Source: Siphlonurus alternatus (lineage: Eukaryota; Arthropoda; Insecta; Ephemeroptera; Siphlonuridae). Taken from it: a stretch of 64,000 bases of DNA. Position 1 is the first letter of the stretch; every line of letters begins with the position of its first letter. The stretch lies in the NCBI GenBank assembly GCA_949825025.1, contig OX463785.1:11781971-11845970 (forward strand). Direction: 5' to 3'. A program made the position numbers and the translations under genes. The notes below the pieces were generated by a model. That model was not told the origin of the DNA. It searched no databases and was given only the letters and a program-made list of their open reading frames with translations. Below are positions 49,562-60,870 of this stretch, piece after piece.

Positions 49562-49910
49562 TTAATCAAACCCCAAATGGGTACTTCTATTTATTAATTA
49601 CTCACAAAGTTTGAAACCCCGAACGTTCTGAAATCCTAACTTGAGCATTTCGCGGAGGCAGCCACGGCCTTGCAATCCATCCCTGCATTTGCCTGCTACT
49701 GAGGGAAACGTGGAAACCTCAATCAGGATGGACGCTGCAGCTTATAGCAATGAGTTGGAAGTGCAATGGTCCAAAGCCAGGGGAACTACAGGTGGAAAGC
49801 ACAACGATTTACCCCTGGGTGGGAAACGTGGTTTTTGTTAAAAATTGTCACTAATTACTCTCGGAGTTGCTTGACTTCAATGAAAACGGAATTGTTGGCA
49901 TGGCGTTGTC
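49562..49910 (-). mobile_element. 5S-SINE with decayed head (S4)
   Basis: Minus strand: a decayed 5S-like head (TGAAGTCAAGCAACTCC), CAGGGGTAAATCGTTG, then the core with GAGGTTTCCACGTTTCCCTC, and a tail as in S3. Confidence 0.8.
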
Positions 49911-50452
49911 ATTGCCCCTGATAGATATGCAACCCACTTTGTTTTGTTGCTGAATTAGTTGCCTAACCCCACAAATAAAAAAAAATAAATAATAATAATA
50001 ATAATAATAAAATGACATTAACATAATAATATAACCTATTTCTGAGTTAGGGTATTGAGGATTGAGGGCGCTATTTTATACTTGTATGCTATACCCATAT
50101 TGTGAAAATATGTAAAATGTAATTTGATAATAATAAACCCCTTTTAACTGAAATAATTCTGAATACTGAGTATGTTGTATTGTTACTGTATTTCTATTAT
50201 AGAGAGAGAAAAATATTAATTTTTATCTTTTTGTATTCAATACACAATGTACACATTATTGTATTAGCAATAGTATATTATGATGTGTTTTAATATAATA
50301 CAACTATTTTGAAATTAGGTAAACGTGTTTGATATGAGTGTTTACATTATTTTGTGTGTATGATTTGATTCTGTGTGCGAACAATAAGATAATTTCAAGC
50401 TTAAACTCAACTGCCTATATTTACGATTGAGTATAATATATAGGAGTATATT
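49911..50452. other. AT-rich spacer
   Basis: Short (ATA)n run at about 49988-50010. Nothing else. Confidence 0.4.
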
Positions 50453-50752
50453 TTTTTTTTTTTTTTGTAACTCCGTGTCCTGTCAAGACAAAAGTCTTAT
50501 CGACAGGTGCTATAGTTTGCACTGCGGTCATGGCCGACTTAATTTATCTATCCCGGCATTACCCATGTAGACGATGGGGAAACATGGAAACTCCAAGTCA
50601 GGATGGTCGGTGTCAGAGCACGGTATTAACACCTCCCGAATGCATGAATGCATGGGTCTCTAACCAAACAGTGAAGGTTCAGACCTCTCTATCTTTTTAC
50701 TTAAATGACTGGACAGACGCGCTACTACTGCGTCACCATGCTCGGTAAAATT
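50453..50752 (-). mobile_element. tRNA-headed SINE sharing the 5S-SINE core (S5)
   Basis: On the minus strand the 5' end reads GCATGGTGACGCAGTAGTAG (like a tRNA A box) followed about 50 bp later by AGGTCTGAACC (like a B box). The body holds the core (ATCCTGACTTGGAGTTTCC, CATGTTTCCCCATCG, AATGCCGGGAT), and it ends in an A run of about 15. The head differs from S1-S4 and S6. Confidence 0.75.
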
Positions 50753-51906
50753 TATTTAAATATTTCTTTTTCTGAAATATTCACAATTTTTTCATACAGT
50801 TACGAAATAAAGCTAAAAGTGTTTGTTTTGGTTTCAATGTAGGTTCGCAACAAGTGTAAAAACTCTTTTACAACGCTTTTTGTTTGTTTTGTAATTTCAT
50901 TTGTTCTTCAATTCAATAGTAACAGTAATACAATCAATGTTAAAAAAAAGTCTCTAGATTTTTTTTACACTATATTGTCTTGAAAATTCACATTAATTTG
51001 AACAATAGAAAAAGTTTTGTTGAAAATAATTGTTTTATTATGGAAACAAATTCAATTTATACAGAAAATTGGTAACAAACAAAAGTTTTTGTATTATTTG
51101 TTTTTCTTTTTTTTTTTTTTTTTTCTAATACACGATTACATTTAAAATGTATACTTAATTTTGTTCAATAATTAAATTAAAAGACTTTAAACTGCTCAAT
51201 TGTTAAATATAAATGAGTCATTTATTAAAAAAAAAAACATATTTGCATAATGACAACACAATAATTTTCAATTAAATTAATGTAATTAAATTTAGCAGCA
51301 AAATCGATGAGAAACTAAAATAAGAAATGAAGTTAACAATAAATATTCCTCTGATATTATACTGAAATGTTATATTTGATTGATCAATTGATGCAAAAAT
51401 TTTTGAACTGTACTAGGGAAAGATGATACCTGTGGATATAACATATAGAAAATTAATTTTCTTAATTATAACATTGTATTATCAGCATATGCTTATAATT
51501 ATTTCAACCCATTAAGAAATCTGATATTTAATTTTAAAAGTAAAAGTAATTTTAAACGTTATTCATGGAAGTATAGTATAAAAAAAACTAAAAAAATTAA
51601 AAAGGTTTGAAGACAACCAAGTAATTTAAAAGTGGAAAATTATTTATATCTCTTTGCATGTTCTGGCGTTAGTAATATAATAATTTTTTTCGTGATTTTT
51701 TATTATTACTTTTTATATTGCAATATAAAAATTATTGAAGTTTGAACATTTTATATAATAAAATTAACGTTTATTTCGTAATATTTTGTCAACTATTTTT
51801 AAATATTACACGCAACAGATTTAATTTTTAATATTACTGATTTCATTATTTTTATATTAAATTTTCTGAAATTAAATTGAACATTAAATTAAAACTGTTT
51901 TAATAT
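50753..51906. other. AT-rich stretch, nothing recognised
   Basis: T-run near 51107. No gene. Confidence 0.4.
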
Positions 51907-52019
51907 ATTTACATCAAAATTGTCTAATTTTATTACTCTATCGATGTGTGATGTAATTTTAATATGATGGAAAATTGTCTTATTATAAAATTACAATTTT
52001 GATGTAAATTAATTTAATA
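51907..52019. mobile_element. ~113-bp AT-rich hairpin
   Basis: ATTTACATCAAAATTGTCTA on the left, TTACAATTTTGATGTAAAT on the right, with looser pairing inside. Confidence 0.6.
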
Positions 52020-52759
52020 TTTTATGAGTTACAAAATACTGTCAGCATGGCTCTTCGTAAACGCGTAGATACGATGGAAAAAACGGTTCAAGTACATAAT
52101 GCTTTTTACAGTTTTTAATCATTTTTAGTATCAGTTTAATTTGGAATGTAATATTTTTCATGAATAATTAGAGCACTTTTCATTTTTAGTCACGTTAAAA
52201 TTTACTGTATACTTATTGTAATAGTACAACGCTTGAGTTTCTTAAAATATGGGGGAAATATTTCACTGTAATTCAAATCAGATTACAGTGAAATGCATCG
52301 AAAGTGCATTCAAGTGGCTGGGATAATTTGCATGAAGTGTGCTTCTCAAGTGAGTAAAATATGACATTTTACCTAAAATTTGGATTATTTATAATAATAC
52401 TTTTTCTCAGGATCCTTTTGATAGAAATGGTATACTAAAACAAACAGCTCTAAACATATATAGAGTACCATTTGAAAAAGAAACATTATTAAATAATTTT
52501 TCTGTCACACACATTAATAACTTCAATTTTTTAAAATCATTCAATTTTCTATAAGAGACTAAATTTCGGCATGATCAGTCTATATGTTAAAATTATAGCT
52601 TAATTTTGTTTAAAACTGCTATATATCACATTAATTTCAAAATTTGTACTTATGGTGAAAAGTTTACAAATCTTCTGTAAAAGTCTAATACTGTACTTTT
52701 ATATTGTACTGAGACACAAGGAAGATAAGTCTATATACATATGCTATTTACAACAAACA
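52020..52759. other. AT-rich stretch, one doubtful exon-like segment
   Basis: 52287-52352 (plus) has ATTACAG, a short open frame from ATGCATCG and a GTGAGTAA donor-like site. Too little to call an exon. Confidence 0.25.
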
Positions 52760-52922
52760 CTACGTTCACATTATGGTGTTGGATTTGTTGATGACGCCTC
52801 ATAAGAGTAAAATTACTTCTTTCACGTGATGCTGTTTAAAAACGTATTCGTTGACAACGGGTAATGTTATTCTTATGAGGTGTCATCAACGGATCCGTAT
52901 TGAACACCATCATGTGAACGTA
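52760..52922. mobile_element. MITE, family K, copy 3
   Basis: CTACGTTCACATTATGGTGT on the left and ACACCATCATGTGAACGTA on the right. Longer than copies 1 and 2 because it carries an extra internal segment (TTCACGTGATGCTGTTTAA). Confidence 0.82.
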
Positions 52923-53944
52923 ATAATTGTCACACAAAGGAAAATTGATAAGAATGATAACAAAACTAAATGATGCTTAGACACATCAGGGGAATAATAT
53001 TTTCAAATTGTATCTCGTCACATGGCAACCAATTTCTACATAGCTTTAATATGATTTTCATATATTATTGGAATTTATTACATTCACAGATATATTATAT
53101 AACCCTTATGTGCTTTTTTTTTCTGATCTGTGGTAGAAATTACAATACTGTTTTATTCATGAATAATTTTCGATCGTTATATAATAAGAAAAACGCCTTC
53201 CTTCAGCGTTTACTTGTTTCATTTCTGATGATTTCCTAAATGTAATTTTATATTCACGTCAAATTCTCTCTTTTTTTATTATTATATTTCATGAACTCAC
53301 AAAATTTCCAGATTTTTTTTTTATATTTGTTTTTTATTACGCTTATTCGAATTTGTGTTTATATATATAAAAAAAATATAAATGTAATTTAAATAAATTG
53401 AAAAATATTGTAAAATAATGTAAATATTGAATTACAGATTTAGAGAGGAGGGTTACAGGATTTGTAAACAAATAAAGAAAATATTTATTTATTTTTTTCA
53501 ATTTGTTTTTAATAGCGTTATACGAAAATATGGGATTAGTATTTCAATATTTATTTTTGCTATAGGTAGGTGTATGTTTTGCAGTAAAAAAAAAATGTAT
53601 CTATTTTGTTTATAAAAAAATTGTAAAAGGATTCAACTTTATAAAAATAATATTTATGTTATTCAAACATTTTAAGCATTATTTTATATTTCTAAAAAAA
53701 AAAAATAACAATAAAAATAAACGAATATATATTTGGTAAATTATATAATTGGAAATACCTGAAAAAATTTTTGCCTGTAGAAAAGGCTTGGTACGTTGTC
53801 ATCTCTTCTTGATTCAAGAATATATATTTTTGTTTCTTAATAAAATAAATAAAAAACTGTTTAGAAAGTAATGCAACTACCAGGTGAATGAATACCGGAA
53901 CAGTAGCTAACACAAGGCCACAGATATCTAATTTTGTATCCCAG
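52923..53944. other. AT-rich stretch, nothing recognised
   Basis: No supportable gene or repeat. Confidence 0.4.
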
Positions 53945-54060
53945 TAATAAGATACTCTAGTCTCCTCTCATCCTAAGGGTTGTTGGGCACCCGAGGGTAT
54001 TTTGGCTCCAGCCTTTCCTGACCGCCCTCCATCCCTGCATACATGTCAGATTTTACTCTT
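53945..54060 (+). repeat. Dispersed repeat (family T, copy 1)
   Basis: AGTCTCCTCTCATCCTAAGG, GGGCAC-CGA-GGT, GCCTTTCCTGACCGCC, TCCAT match the minus strand of 57605-57720. It lies just upstream of S6; nature unknown. Confidence 0.65.
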
Positions 54061-54097
54061 TGAGTCGACAAAGTTAGGGAAAGTTAAAAACTAAAGT

Positions 54098-54455
54098 GAG
54101 GAGTGTGGCGCAGTGCGTTTGACCGGGTCTTGTCAGATTATTAAAGTCAAGTAGTACCGAACGTGGTTAATAGTTCGATGGGTGACCATTTTCAATAAAA
54201 ATCAAGTTTTCTACCTTTGCATGAGTTAATCGTTACGCTTTGCTACTATTTGGTTCCCCTGCCTTTGGACCATTGCACTTTCGGTTCATTGTAGCGTCCA
54301 TCCTGGTTGAGTTTCCACGTTTTCCTCAGTCGCAGGAAAATATCGTGATGGATTACAAGGCCGTAGCCACCCCCGTTCCGGAAGAGCCTTCAAGGGTTTC
54401 GTAAGGTTCACTTTGTGATTAATTATTAACTGTGGTTTGATAAAAAAAAATCAAG
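54098..54455 (+). mobile_element. Near full-length 5S-headed SINE (S6)
   Basis: Starts GAGTGTGGCGCAGTGCG, in which TGGCGCAGTGC (54106-54116) resembles a tRNA A box. 54127-54187 follows the 5S rRNA internal region: GATTATTAAAGTCAAGTAGT, CGAACGTGGTTAATAGTTCG, ATGGGTGACC. Then the body with GCCTTTGGACCATTGCACTT, the core (ATCCTGGTTGAG-TTTCCACG, CTCAGTCGCAGG), CCGTTCCGGAAGAGC, and an A-rich end after GGTTTGATAAAA. No coding capacity, as expected. Confidence 0.88.
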
Positions 54456-55200
54456 CAGGTGTATTACAAGGCAACAAAAATTAAATAAATTAATTATCGA
54501 TTTCTGTACACACTTATTAAATTTATATTATAAAATTTCCTGAGGCTAAACTTTTTTTTACTATAATAAATTGTAACCTATTTTTTTTACATCCATTAAA
54601 TTTTTTTTCACCCTAAATTCTAACAAAGAATAGAATATCAAAATTCGGACATGTGGCCGTCAAAAGTTTTGACAAGGTGGCTTTCAAAACAGATGTGACA
54701 ACAACAAGAATATTGCTTTCTTTATATAAATAATACATCAACACAAGAGTGGAAACTATGTCTTATTTATTTTTTTATCCCTCTTTTTCACCTTGTATAT
54801 AAAAACTAATCCATATTACATTATATGTTATTATTACCTTTAAGATAAATTGTTAACATATTATTGATCCTTTAAGCAATATAAATTGTAGAATTGTAAA
54901 AAAAACCTTTTCTGTTATTAAGGGTCAATATATTTGACCTTGGATTAAAAAAAAAAAAAATAAAAAAATAAATATTTGACCTTGTACAATATTAATTTAT
55001 ACTTTAAAGGTTATCTTTATTATTAATGTTTATGGTAAGCGTAAATTAATGATTTTATGATATTTACATCTCTAAGGGGATATTATTTTATATGAAATGT
55101 TCTTGTATATTATTATTTTAGTAAAATTTAGTAACCCAAAGGCAAATTTTGTATATGTATGTGGTATATATTTTACCATGCAGGACTGTACGCTAGGGAA
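54456..55200. other. AT-rich stretch, nothing recognised
   Basis: An A-rich run near 54948-54975. No gene. Confidence 0.4.
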
Positions 55201-56410
55201 TGTATAATAATATATTATATTATATATTAGTTTTATTTTAAATAATTTATTTAAATCACATACCTTCTTCTACTTACATATATATTTTAGAATCATATAA
55301 GTATTAATACAGCATATTGAAATATTATTATGAAATATTTCTTTAACTTATAAAAAAATTGTTAGTTTGGATAAAATCTGAATTGTTGCTCATATCTTTT
55401 GAAGAAGAAAGTGTGACAATAGTAAAAATATTTTTAATTGATCAGTAATAGGAAGATTTTATGACGCGTTTTCATTCAAATTATGTTATTATGTTATATA
55501 GGGATTAGTGAAAATTTTGCAAGGGAGATGTATATAATTATTAAGATAATATATTAGTTTTATTTTAAATAATAACTTCTTTCTTTTTATGTATTATAAC
55601 TAAAATACTGTTATAATACATAATATATTTTAAAATAATACATTATAAGGGGCATTCACAAAGCCCTAAGGCCACATTTAGGGCTCGATAATTTAAAGCC
55701 CGATTTTAGGCATGCTTTTTAGACCCAAAATTTCTGGTCTTAAATTATCGAGCCCTAAATGTGGCCTTAAGACTTTGTGAATGCCCCTTTATGATTTTTA
55801 AATCCTATATATGGAGCATGTAAAAAAAAAGCAATTTAATACAATTTTTTCTTTTTGAAAAATGTTATGGTTCAATTATATTATATAATTCAATGTTATA
55901 TTTTGAATCTGTTTTCAAATTATAAAACTTTTATTACTTCAAATAAGAGCGAAAATAATTTATGTTATATACTATGTACAGTAAGAAGAAGTATTGACAA
56001 TTAACGTTCTGCCATGATGCAAGTTATATTTTAGGAATATTGAAGATTTGCAAGGGATGTATATAATTATTATAATATATTAGTTTTATTTTAAATAACA
56101 AATTATTTAAATCACATACCTTGATATTTTTCATACATGCATGTATGTATTTTAAAATGATATATTATAGTTTTTGAATCATACATGAGCAGCATGTTTA
56201 AAAAAAAAACAATTTAAAACAAAGTTTGATTTGAAAAATATTAATAATTTGGATCAAATCTGAATCCCTGAGCAACATGTTTCATTAATTAATATTCCAT
56301 CTTGTAATACCTTAAAAAAAGTGTGAAAAAGGTTGTAGTAACAGTAATATGAAGGTTTGATGATGCGCTGTCATGCAAGTTATGTGTTAAGGTTGAGTGG
56401 AAATTTGCAG
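55201..56410 (+). repeat. Three tandem copies of a ~330-380-bp AT-rich unit
   Basis: TTAGTTTTATTTTAAATAA recurs at about 55228, 55554 and 56080. Units share ATCACATACCTT, TGGAT-AAATCTGAAT, TTTTATGACGCG- or TGATGCGCTGTCATGCAAGT, and GCAAGGGA. The second is longer only because a 153-bp MITE is inserted. Confidence 0.78.
55647..55799. mobile_element. 153-bp hairpin MITE (family G, copy 4), inside tandem unit 2
   Basis: AAGGGGCATTCACAAAGCCC and GGCCACATTTAGGGCTCG arms repeat inverted at the right end (GTGAATGCCCCTT). Closest to the copy at 24609. Confidence 0.88.
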
Positions 56411-56642
56411 TGTTAATGATGAACCCAAGCAACCAATCAGAATGCTTGCTTTTAGCTGACGTCACTCGCGTGTAACGTTGGTGCTAATTGCGAGTCATTG
56501 AGCCGTGTCCAAACCTTGATAAACTTCTAACCGTGTGTTCTTGCGTGACGTCATGGATCAGCTGACCTTTGATATCACGTCGATACTTAATGGTGATTTC
56601 AATATAACAAGGGAATCTTAATTGGCGTGACAAGCAACAGTA
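56411..56642. promoter_or_regulatory. CRE-containing GC-richer segment
   Basis: Two TGACGTCA palindromes (56457-56464 and 56546-56553), a CCAATCAG motif at about 56431 and two AGCTGAC motifs. Could be a regulatory segment or the remains of a palindromic MITE; the motifs are partly arranged as an inverted repeat. Confidence 0.35.
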
Positions 56643-56953
56643 ATGGAGTATCGACCTCAAAAATTTATATTGCAGAAATGGGTAGATGTAGAGGTTTATG
56701 CTACTCTGATTTTCTTCAGATTTTTAATATTTGGGAATTATTTTTAAAAAATTATTGGAAGTAGAGAAAGTGACGCCTCTCTTAATAAAAGGATAAGACC
56801 TAAAAAGGGTGTGGGTTCAAACCAGACCTTGAAAAAAAAAAATTAAAAATACTTGCATGACTAAGACTAAAAAAGCTGAAAATAATCAGAGTGACATAAC
56901 TTTGCACCCTCTATCCATTTTTACAATAAAAAATTTTGAGGTCGATACTCTAT
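56643..56953 (+). mobile_element. Family B MITE with T-arm-like centre (copy 7)
   Basis: Starts ATGGAGTATCGACCTC and ends GAGGTCGATACTCTAT. The centre on the plus strand reads GGTGTGGGTTCAAACCAGAC, like copy 4 reversed. Confidence 0.87.
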
Positions 56954-57090
56954 AAAATAAAATATGAAAAATTATTATTATTATTTACAATATTATAGTT
57001 TACTACAGCATTTTATGCTTAGTATCTAAGATTATAAACATTAAAATTCAACAACAGAATAACTATATATAATACCCTTGTTGAAAAATT

Positions 57091-57312
57091 GCGTCTTCAA
57101 CTCATCCTTTACACGTCTAAACATAATCATATTATGTAGTTTTACCTCAACAACACATTATTTCTTTCTCGCTCAAAACGAAGAGGAAATTGAAAAAATA
57201 TTTCTAACATTTTATGCTCAATAAGAGAAAAGAAGACATAATCTCGTCTATATTATTTTTTTCTTTGAAATTATGCAAAATACGAGGGAAAAAGTCGAGG
57301 AGAGATGTTAAA
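57091..57312 (-). repeat. Family P repeat (copy 3)
   Basis: Minus-strand match to 22057-22270 including TTGAGCATAAAATGTTAGAA and GTTTAGACGTGTAAAGGATG. Confidence 0.72.
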
Positions 57313-57353
57313 AGTGATTACAATATTAATTTTAATCACTTTTAACATCTCTC
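57300..57353. repeat. 54-bp perfect hairpin
   Basis: GGAGAGATGTTAAAAGTGAT and its exact reverse complement, separated by an AT-rich loop of about a dozen bases. It overlaps the edge of the family P repeat. Confidence 0.85.
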
Positions 57354-57359
57354 CAGACC

Positions 57360-57485
57360 CAGACCGATCAGTGTGTATCTCCTATTAGTTCGAACCTTGG
57401 AAAAGTGGTGAAAAGTATACTACCTAGACCGGATTTGAACCCACAATCTTCCTCATGCAACGGGTCAATGTAATCAATTTTATTT
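57360..57485 (-). mobile_element. tRNA-like SINE fragment
   Basis: Minus strand reads CCGTTGCATGAGGAAGATTG then GTGGGTTCAAATCCGGT, a good B box and T-arm, followed by CACCACTTTTCCAAGGTTCG. No cloverleaf is intact, so not a functional tRNA. Confidence 0.6.
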
Positions 57486-57604
57486 AGTTATTTTTAGATA
57501 AAAGGTTGATCCTATCATCTGAAAGGCAGCATAATAATTATGCATTTATTTTTTTAAAATGACTTTAACGTATGTCTAATCTCTAATCTATTTACGGTAT
57601 CTTC

Positions 57605-57720
57605 ACAAGGGAAACCTACAGACAAGAATGGAAGGCGGACAAGAAAGGCCAGAGACCATACACCGTCGAGTGCCCGAAAACCCTTAGGATGAGAGGAGAC
57701 TGAATGACAAAGAGAAAGGA
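57605..57720 (-). repeat. Family T repeat (copy 2)
   Basis: Reverse-oriented counterpart of 53945-54060, with GGCGGACAAGAAAGGCCAGA and CCTTAGGATGAGAGGAGACT. Confidence 0.65.
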
Positions 57721-58633
57721 GGAAAGGATAGGAAAGGAAGCAGCTATTTACTTGTGTTTTATAGGTACTATCATAAAATTCAATTTGAAATTTAATTTTT
57801 TGAGTAAGTTAAATTATATTGAGAAAAAATAAAGTTACAAAATTAGGCAACAAAATTTAATGTTTACTTCTTTTGGCAACGTCAAGTTTAACCTGATAAA
57901 CTATAACAAATCTTATCAGAAAGTTTGAAGTATTCATTTACGCATAACATTTTAATTGGGAAGTTGGAGTTAATGAAAAAATATATATATTACTAATTTT
58001 CAGTTGATATTTTGCACCATTTTATGTTTAATTTTATACGATATTTATATTATTAATAATTCCCGGAACATAATTCTATAATGAAAAAAAATAAAGAGGA
58101 TAATTGAAAAAACAAATCAAATTTCTATGTAAAATGTTTGTTATAATTAAAGCTGTTATTACATTTCATTACACTAATTATATTTTTATACATAAAAAAA
58201 AACAAAAATTCTAAATTGTGAAATAAATTTTTTCTCGTATTTTATTTTTTCTACCTTATTTTATTTTTTCTCATTGAGAGATTGACATTGCATGAAAACT
58301 TGAAAAGAGGGACGTTGATTTTTTGTTTACTAAACAACAACAAAGGCTTATTTGTTGTTGTTTTTTTTGTGTGTGTGCTTCGTTTGTTATTGATGTTTGC
58401 AGGTGAACTCAAGCGAAGTACTTCAATCAAAACCGAGTACTTACAAAATATCAACGACTACTTTGTGTGTTAAAATACACTGTGGTGGTGGTTTTATACT
58501 TATATACTTTAATTACTTATAATTTCATGTGACGTCATTTTATCAAAGAAATTGTCAATGAAAATATAGCAGGAAATAATATTATATTTTTTAATCTTTA
58601 AAATTTAAACGACTTATTCAGATATTCACCCTA
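57721..58633. other. AT-rich stretch, nothing recognised
   Basis: No supportable gene or repeat. Confidence 0.4.
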
Positions 58634-58689
58634 TTGCATAGATGAGGTTTAAGGTTAGTCCCGGGCTACCTTAAACCTCATCTATGCAA
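58634..58689. repeat. 56-bp perfect GC-containing hairpin
   Basis: TTGCATAGATGAGGTTTAAGG pairs exactly with its complement at the right end; the 12-bp loop TAGTCCCGGGCT is itself nearly palindromic. Confidence 0.9.
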
Positions 58690-60044
58690 GTGGTGTAGTA
58701 TTATTTTTTCAAACATTTTATTACTTTCAAACTCTTTAACTGAATAAAATTCCTTGGATATTTTAGTACACTTTTTAATTTTGATCTGAACAATTTATTA
58801 TTCTCTGTCTCTTTCAGACGAGTGAATGGGATCACCTTTTTAATATTTATTTCATTAATTGCAAATGAATTATTTACCAATTAAAAATGAATATACAATT
58901 ATTGCAGTTATTGAAGCAACGCAATTAGCCTATTTTATAGGAACAAATTGTCTGCATGCTAAAATTTTATAGCAGTTATATATAATAATTTCAAAAGAAA
59001 TTGTCATGTGTTATACAAATTTTACTATAAAAATTACAAACTTTTGCTTATCCTAGAATTTTACATTCTTTTATAATTATTTATCCTAAATATACTAAAA
59101 CACTCTAACTTCAGCCAGTATGCAAAATGGTCTTAAAAATACAGAATGACTTAAATATAAATCTAGTTCAGTATATAATTATAAATTTAATAAAACCACT
59201 GATTTTAAACCATTGTCTTTTTGATAAAATTAATATATTATCTACATATAAAATCTAGTATTTATCTTTATTCCAAATAGTCAGAAAATCTCTCTCTTCT
59301 GGGTTATTATGCCTTCTGACTTGCTTGGCTGCCAGCCTGGTTTTCTCTTTTCTGCATCTATAATCTTTGTTCCTTTGACCCCCTTCCTCTTAGTAACAAT
59401 AGTACTACTGGTGCTGCCTAGCATAAAACAAAACGTTCTTCATATTATTACTTTGTTCTGTTATTCTGTTTTACATCTCTGCAAATGTCCTATTTTTTTT
59501 TTTTACTTAAAAAGCACTATAAACCTTGAGCTTTTACGTTTTATCTCTTTTGTTTATAATTTTATCAACCGTATCTTTACAATTTCAAAGATAATTTTAG
59601 AGTGTACCATATTAATTATAAATTAATTTAATTGAAAATAAATTTTCAAGTCCTAGGAAATTATAAATGAGTTATTTTTTTAAAAAAAGAGGATTATAAA
59701 AATATGGGTTAATTAAATTTTATAGTGCTCTGCAAACTTTGTAACAAGTCTTGTGGTAAATTTAAAAAAAAATAAACTTGAGTCACGCTTATGGATTAAG
59801 ATTACGTTTTTAATTAATTAAGTTTAATTAATAATAAAATGTTGATGTAAACACTTCATGAATGATGAAATAAACAAAATAAAAAAACAATTTCTTAATC
59901 GTTTATAAAGTTTTTAATTAAATAGTAAAATAATTAAGTGCTAAATTTATAATATTTTATAGAGATTGTCTCAAAAAATGAAAATTTATATTTATACGAA
60001 TTAAAAGTAATCTCAATTGAATAGGTACGTAGGTACGTTTCAAA
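58690..60044. other. AT-rich stretch, nothing recognised
   Basis: A 105-codon open frame at 59309-59626 has no recognisable motif or splice context and is not called. Confidence 0.4.
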
Positions 60045-60258
60045 TCCTATTTACACGTTTAAACGTAATCTTATTACCTATATATTTTCACTTAAGAAAA
60101 AACACATGTTATTTCTACCTCTCTCAATATGAGGATGATATAGAAAAAAAAATATTCCTAACATTTCATGCTCAATAAGAGAAAAGAAGACGTAAATTCG
60201 TCTTTTTTTCCTCTGAAATGGTGCAAAATAAGAAGGAAAAAAGAAGAGGGGCGAGTGA
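60045..60258 (-). repeat. Family P repeat (copy 4)
   Basis: Minus strand shares CTTCTTTTCTCTTATTGAGC, ATGTTAGGAATATT, CATCCTCATATTGAGAGAGG and AAACGTGTAAA with copies 1 and 3. Confidence 0.72.
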
Positions 60259-60654
60259 ATAAAAATGTAAAATTTATTTCATCTTGGGAAGTTAAATAAT
60301 TTTTAGTGAACATTTACATGAGAAATTTTCAAGTAAAATTGTGCTTATTTAAATTGTGTGCATAAATTTTCCCCCACTTTAGTGTTCTACCTGTTGTAAT
60401 TGCCTTCATAATAATTTAAATAAAACTCAAATATGAAACACCAGCACGTATTTAAAGGAGTCGTTAAAAGCAACATGCTAAAAATACATAAAAAGAATGC
60501 ATATTTGCATATTGCACATTTTAAATTTTTACTGAGATTGACTTCAATGAGTACTCTGTCTGTGAATCCAGTTTTTAATAATTAGAGATAGAAAATCAAA
60601 CATTTTAAAGCATGTTTTATAGTTGGATGGACGATCATTTCCTATAAAATCACA

Positions 60655-60780
60655 TGCTTTTATTTCTCCCAGTGCACTCTTACGCTTTGCGGGGACTTCC
60701 GGTTTATTGAAAAAAGGCTGTTAGCGTCTATCCTGATTGAGGTTACCGCAATTTCCTCAGTTACTGGAAAATGAAATTGG
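60655..60780 (+). mobile_element. Decayed SINE core (S7)
   Basis: GCGTCTATCCTGATTGAGGT, then CGCAATTTCCTCAGTTACTGG, preceded by GGGACTTCCGGTTTATTG, matches the body and core of the 5S-SINE. Head and tail are not recognisable. Confidence 0.65.
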
Positions 60781-60870
60781 CGCTCATTTCTATCTGACAG
60801 ATGCAATGCTGTCTATCGATTCAAAAATAACGATTACCAGTCTATAAGTCAGTGCATGCAGGTCTGTATA

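Noticed and set aside
52287..52352. Plus-strand exon with a GTGAGTAA donor
   Set aside because: The acceptor is part of a small hairpin, the frame is short, and the peptide is not recognisable.
57415..57440. Possible tRNA gene
   Set aside because: Only the T-arm and B box are good; no acceptor stem or anticodon arm can be drawn, so a SINE fragment is more likely.
59309..59626. 105-codon hydrophobic open frame
   Set aside because: T-rich DNA gives F, L and I codons by chance; no homology, codon signal or splice sites seen.
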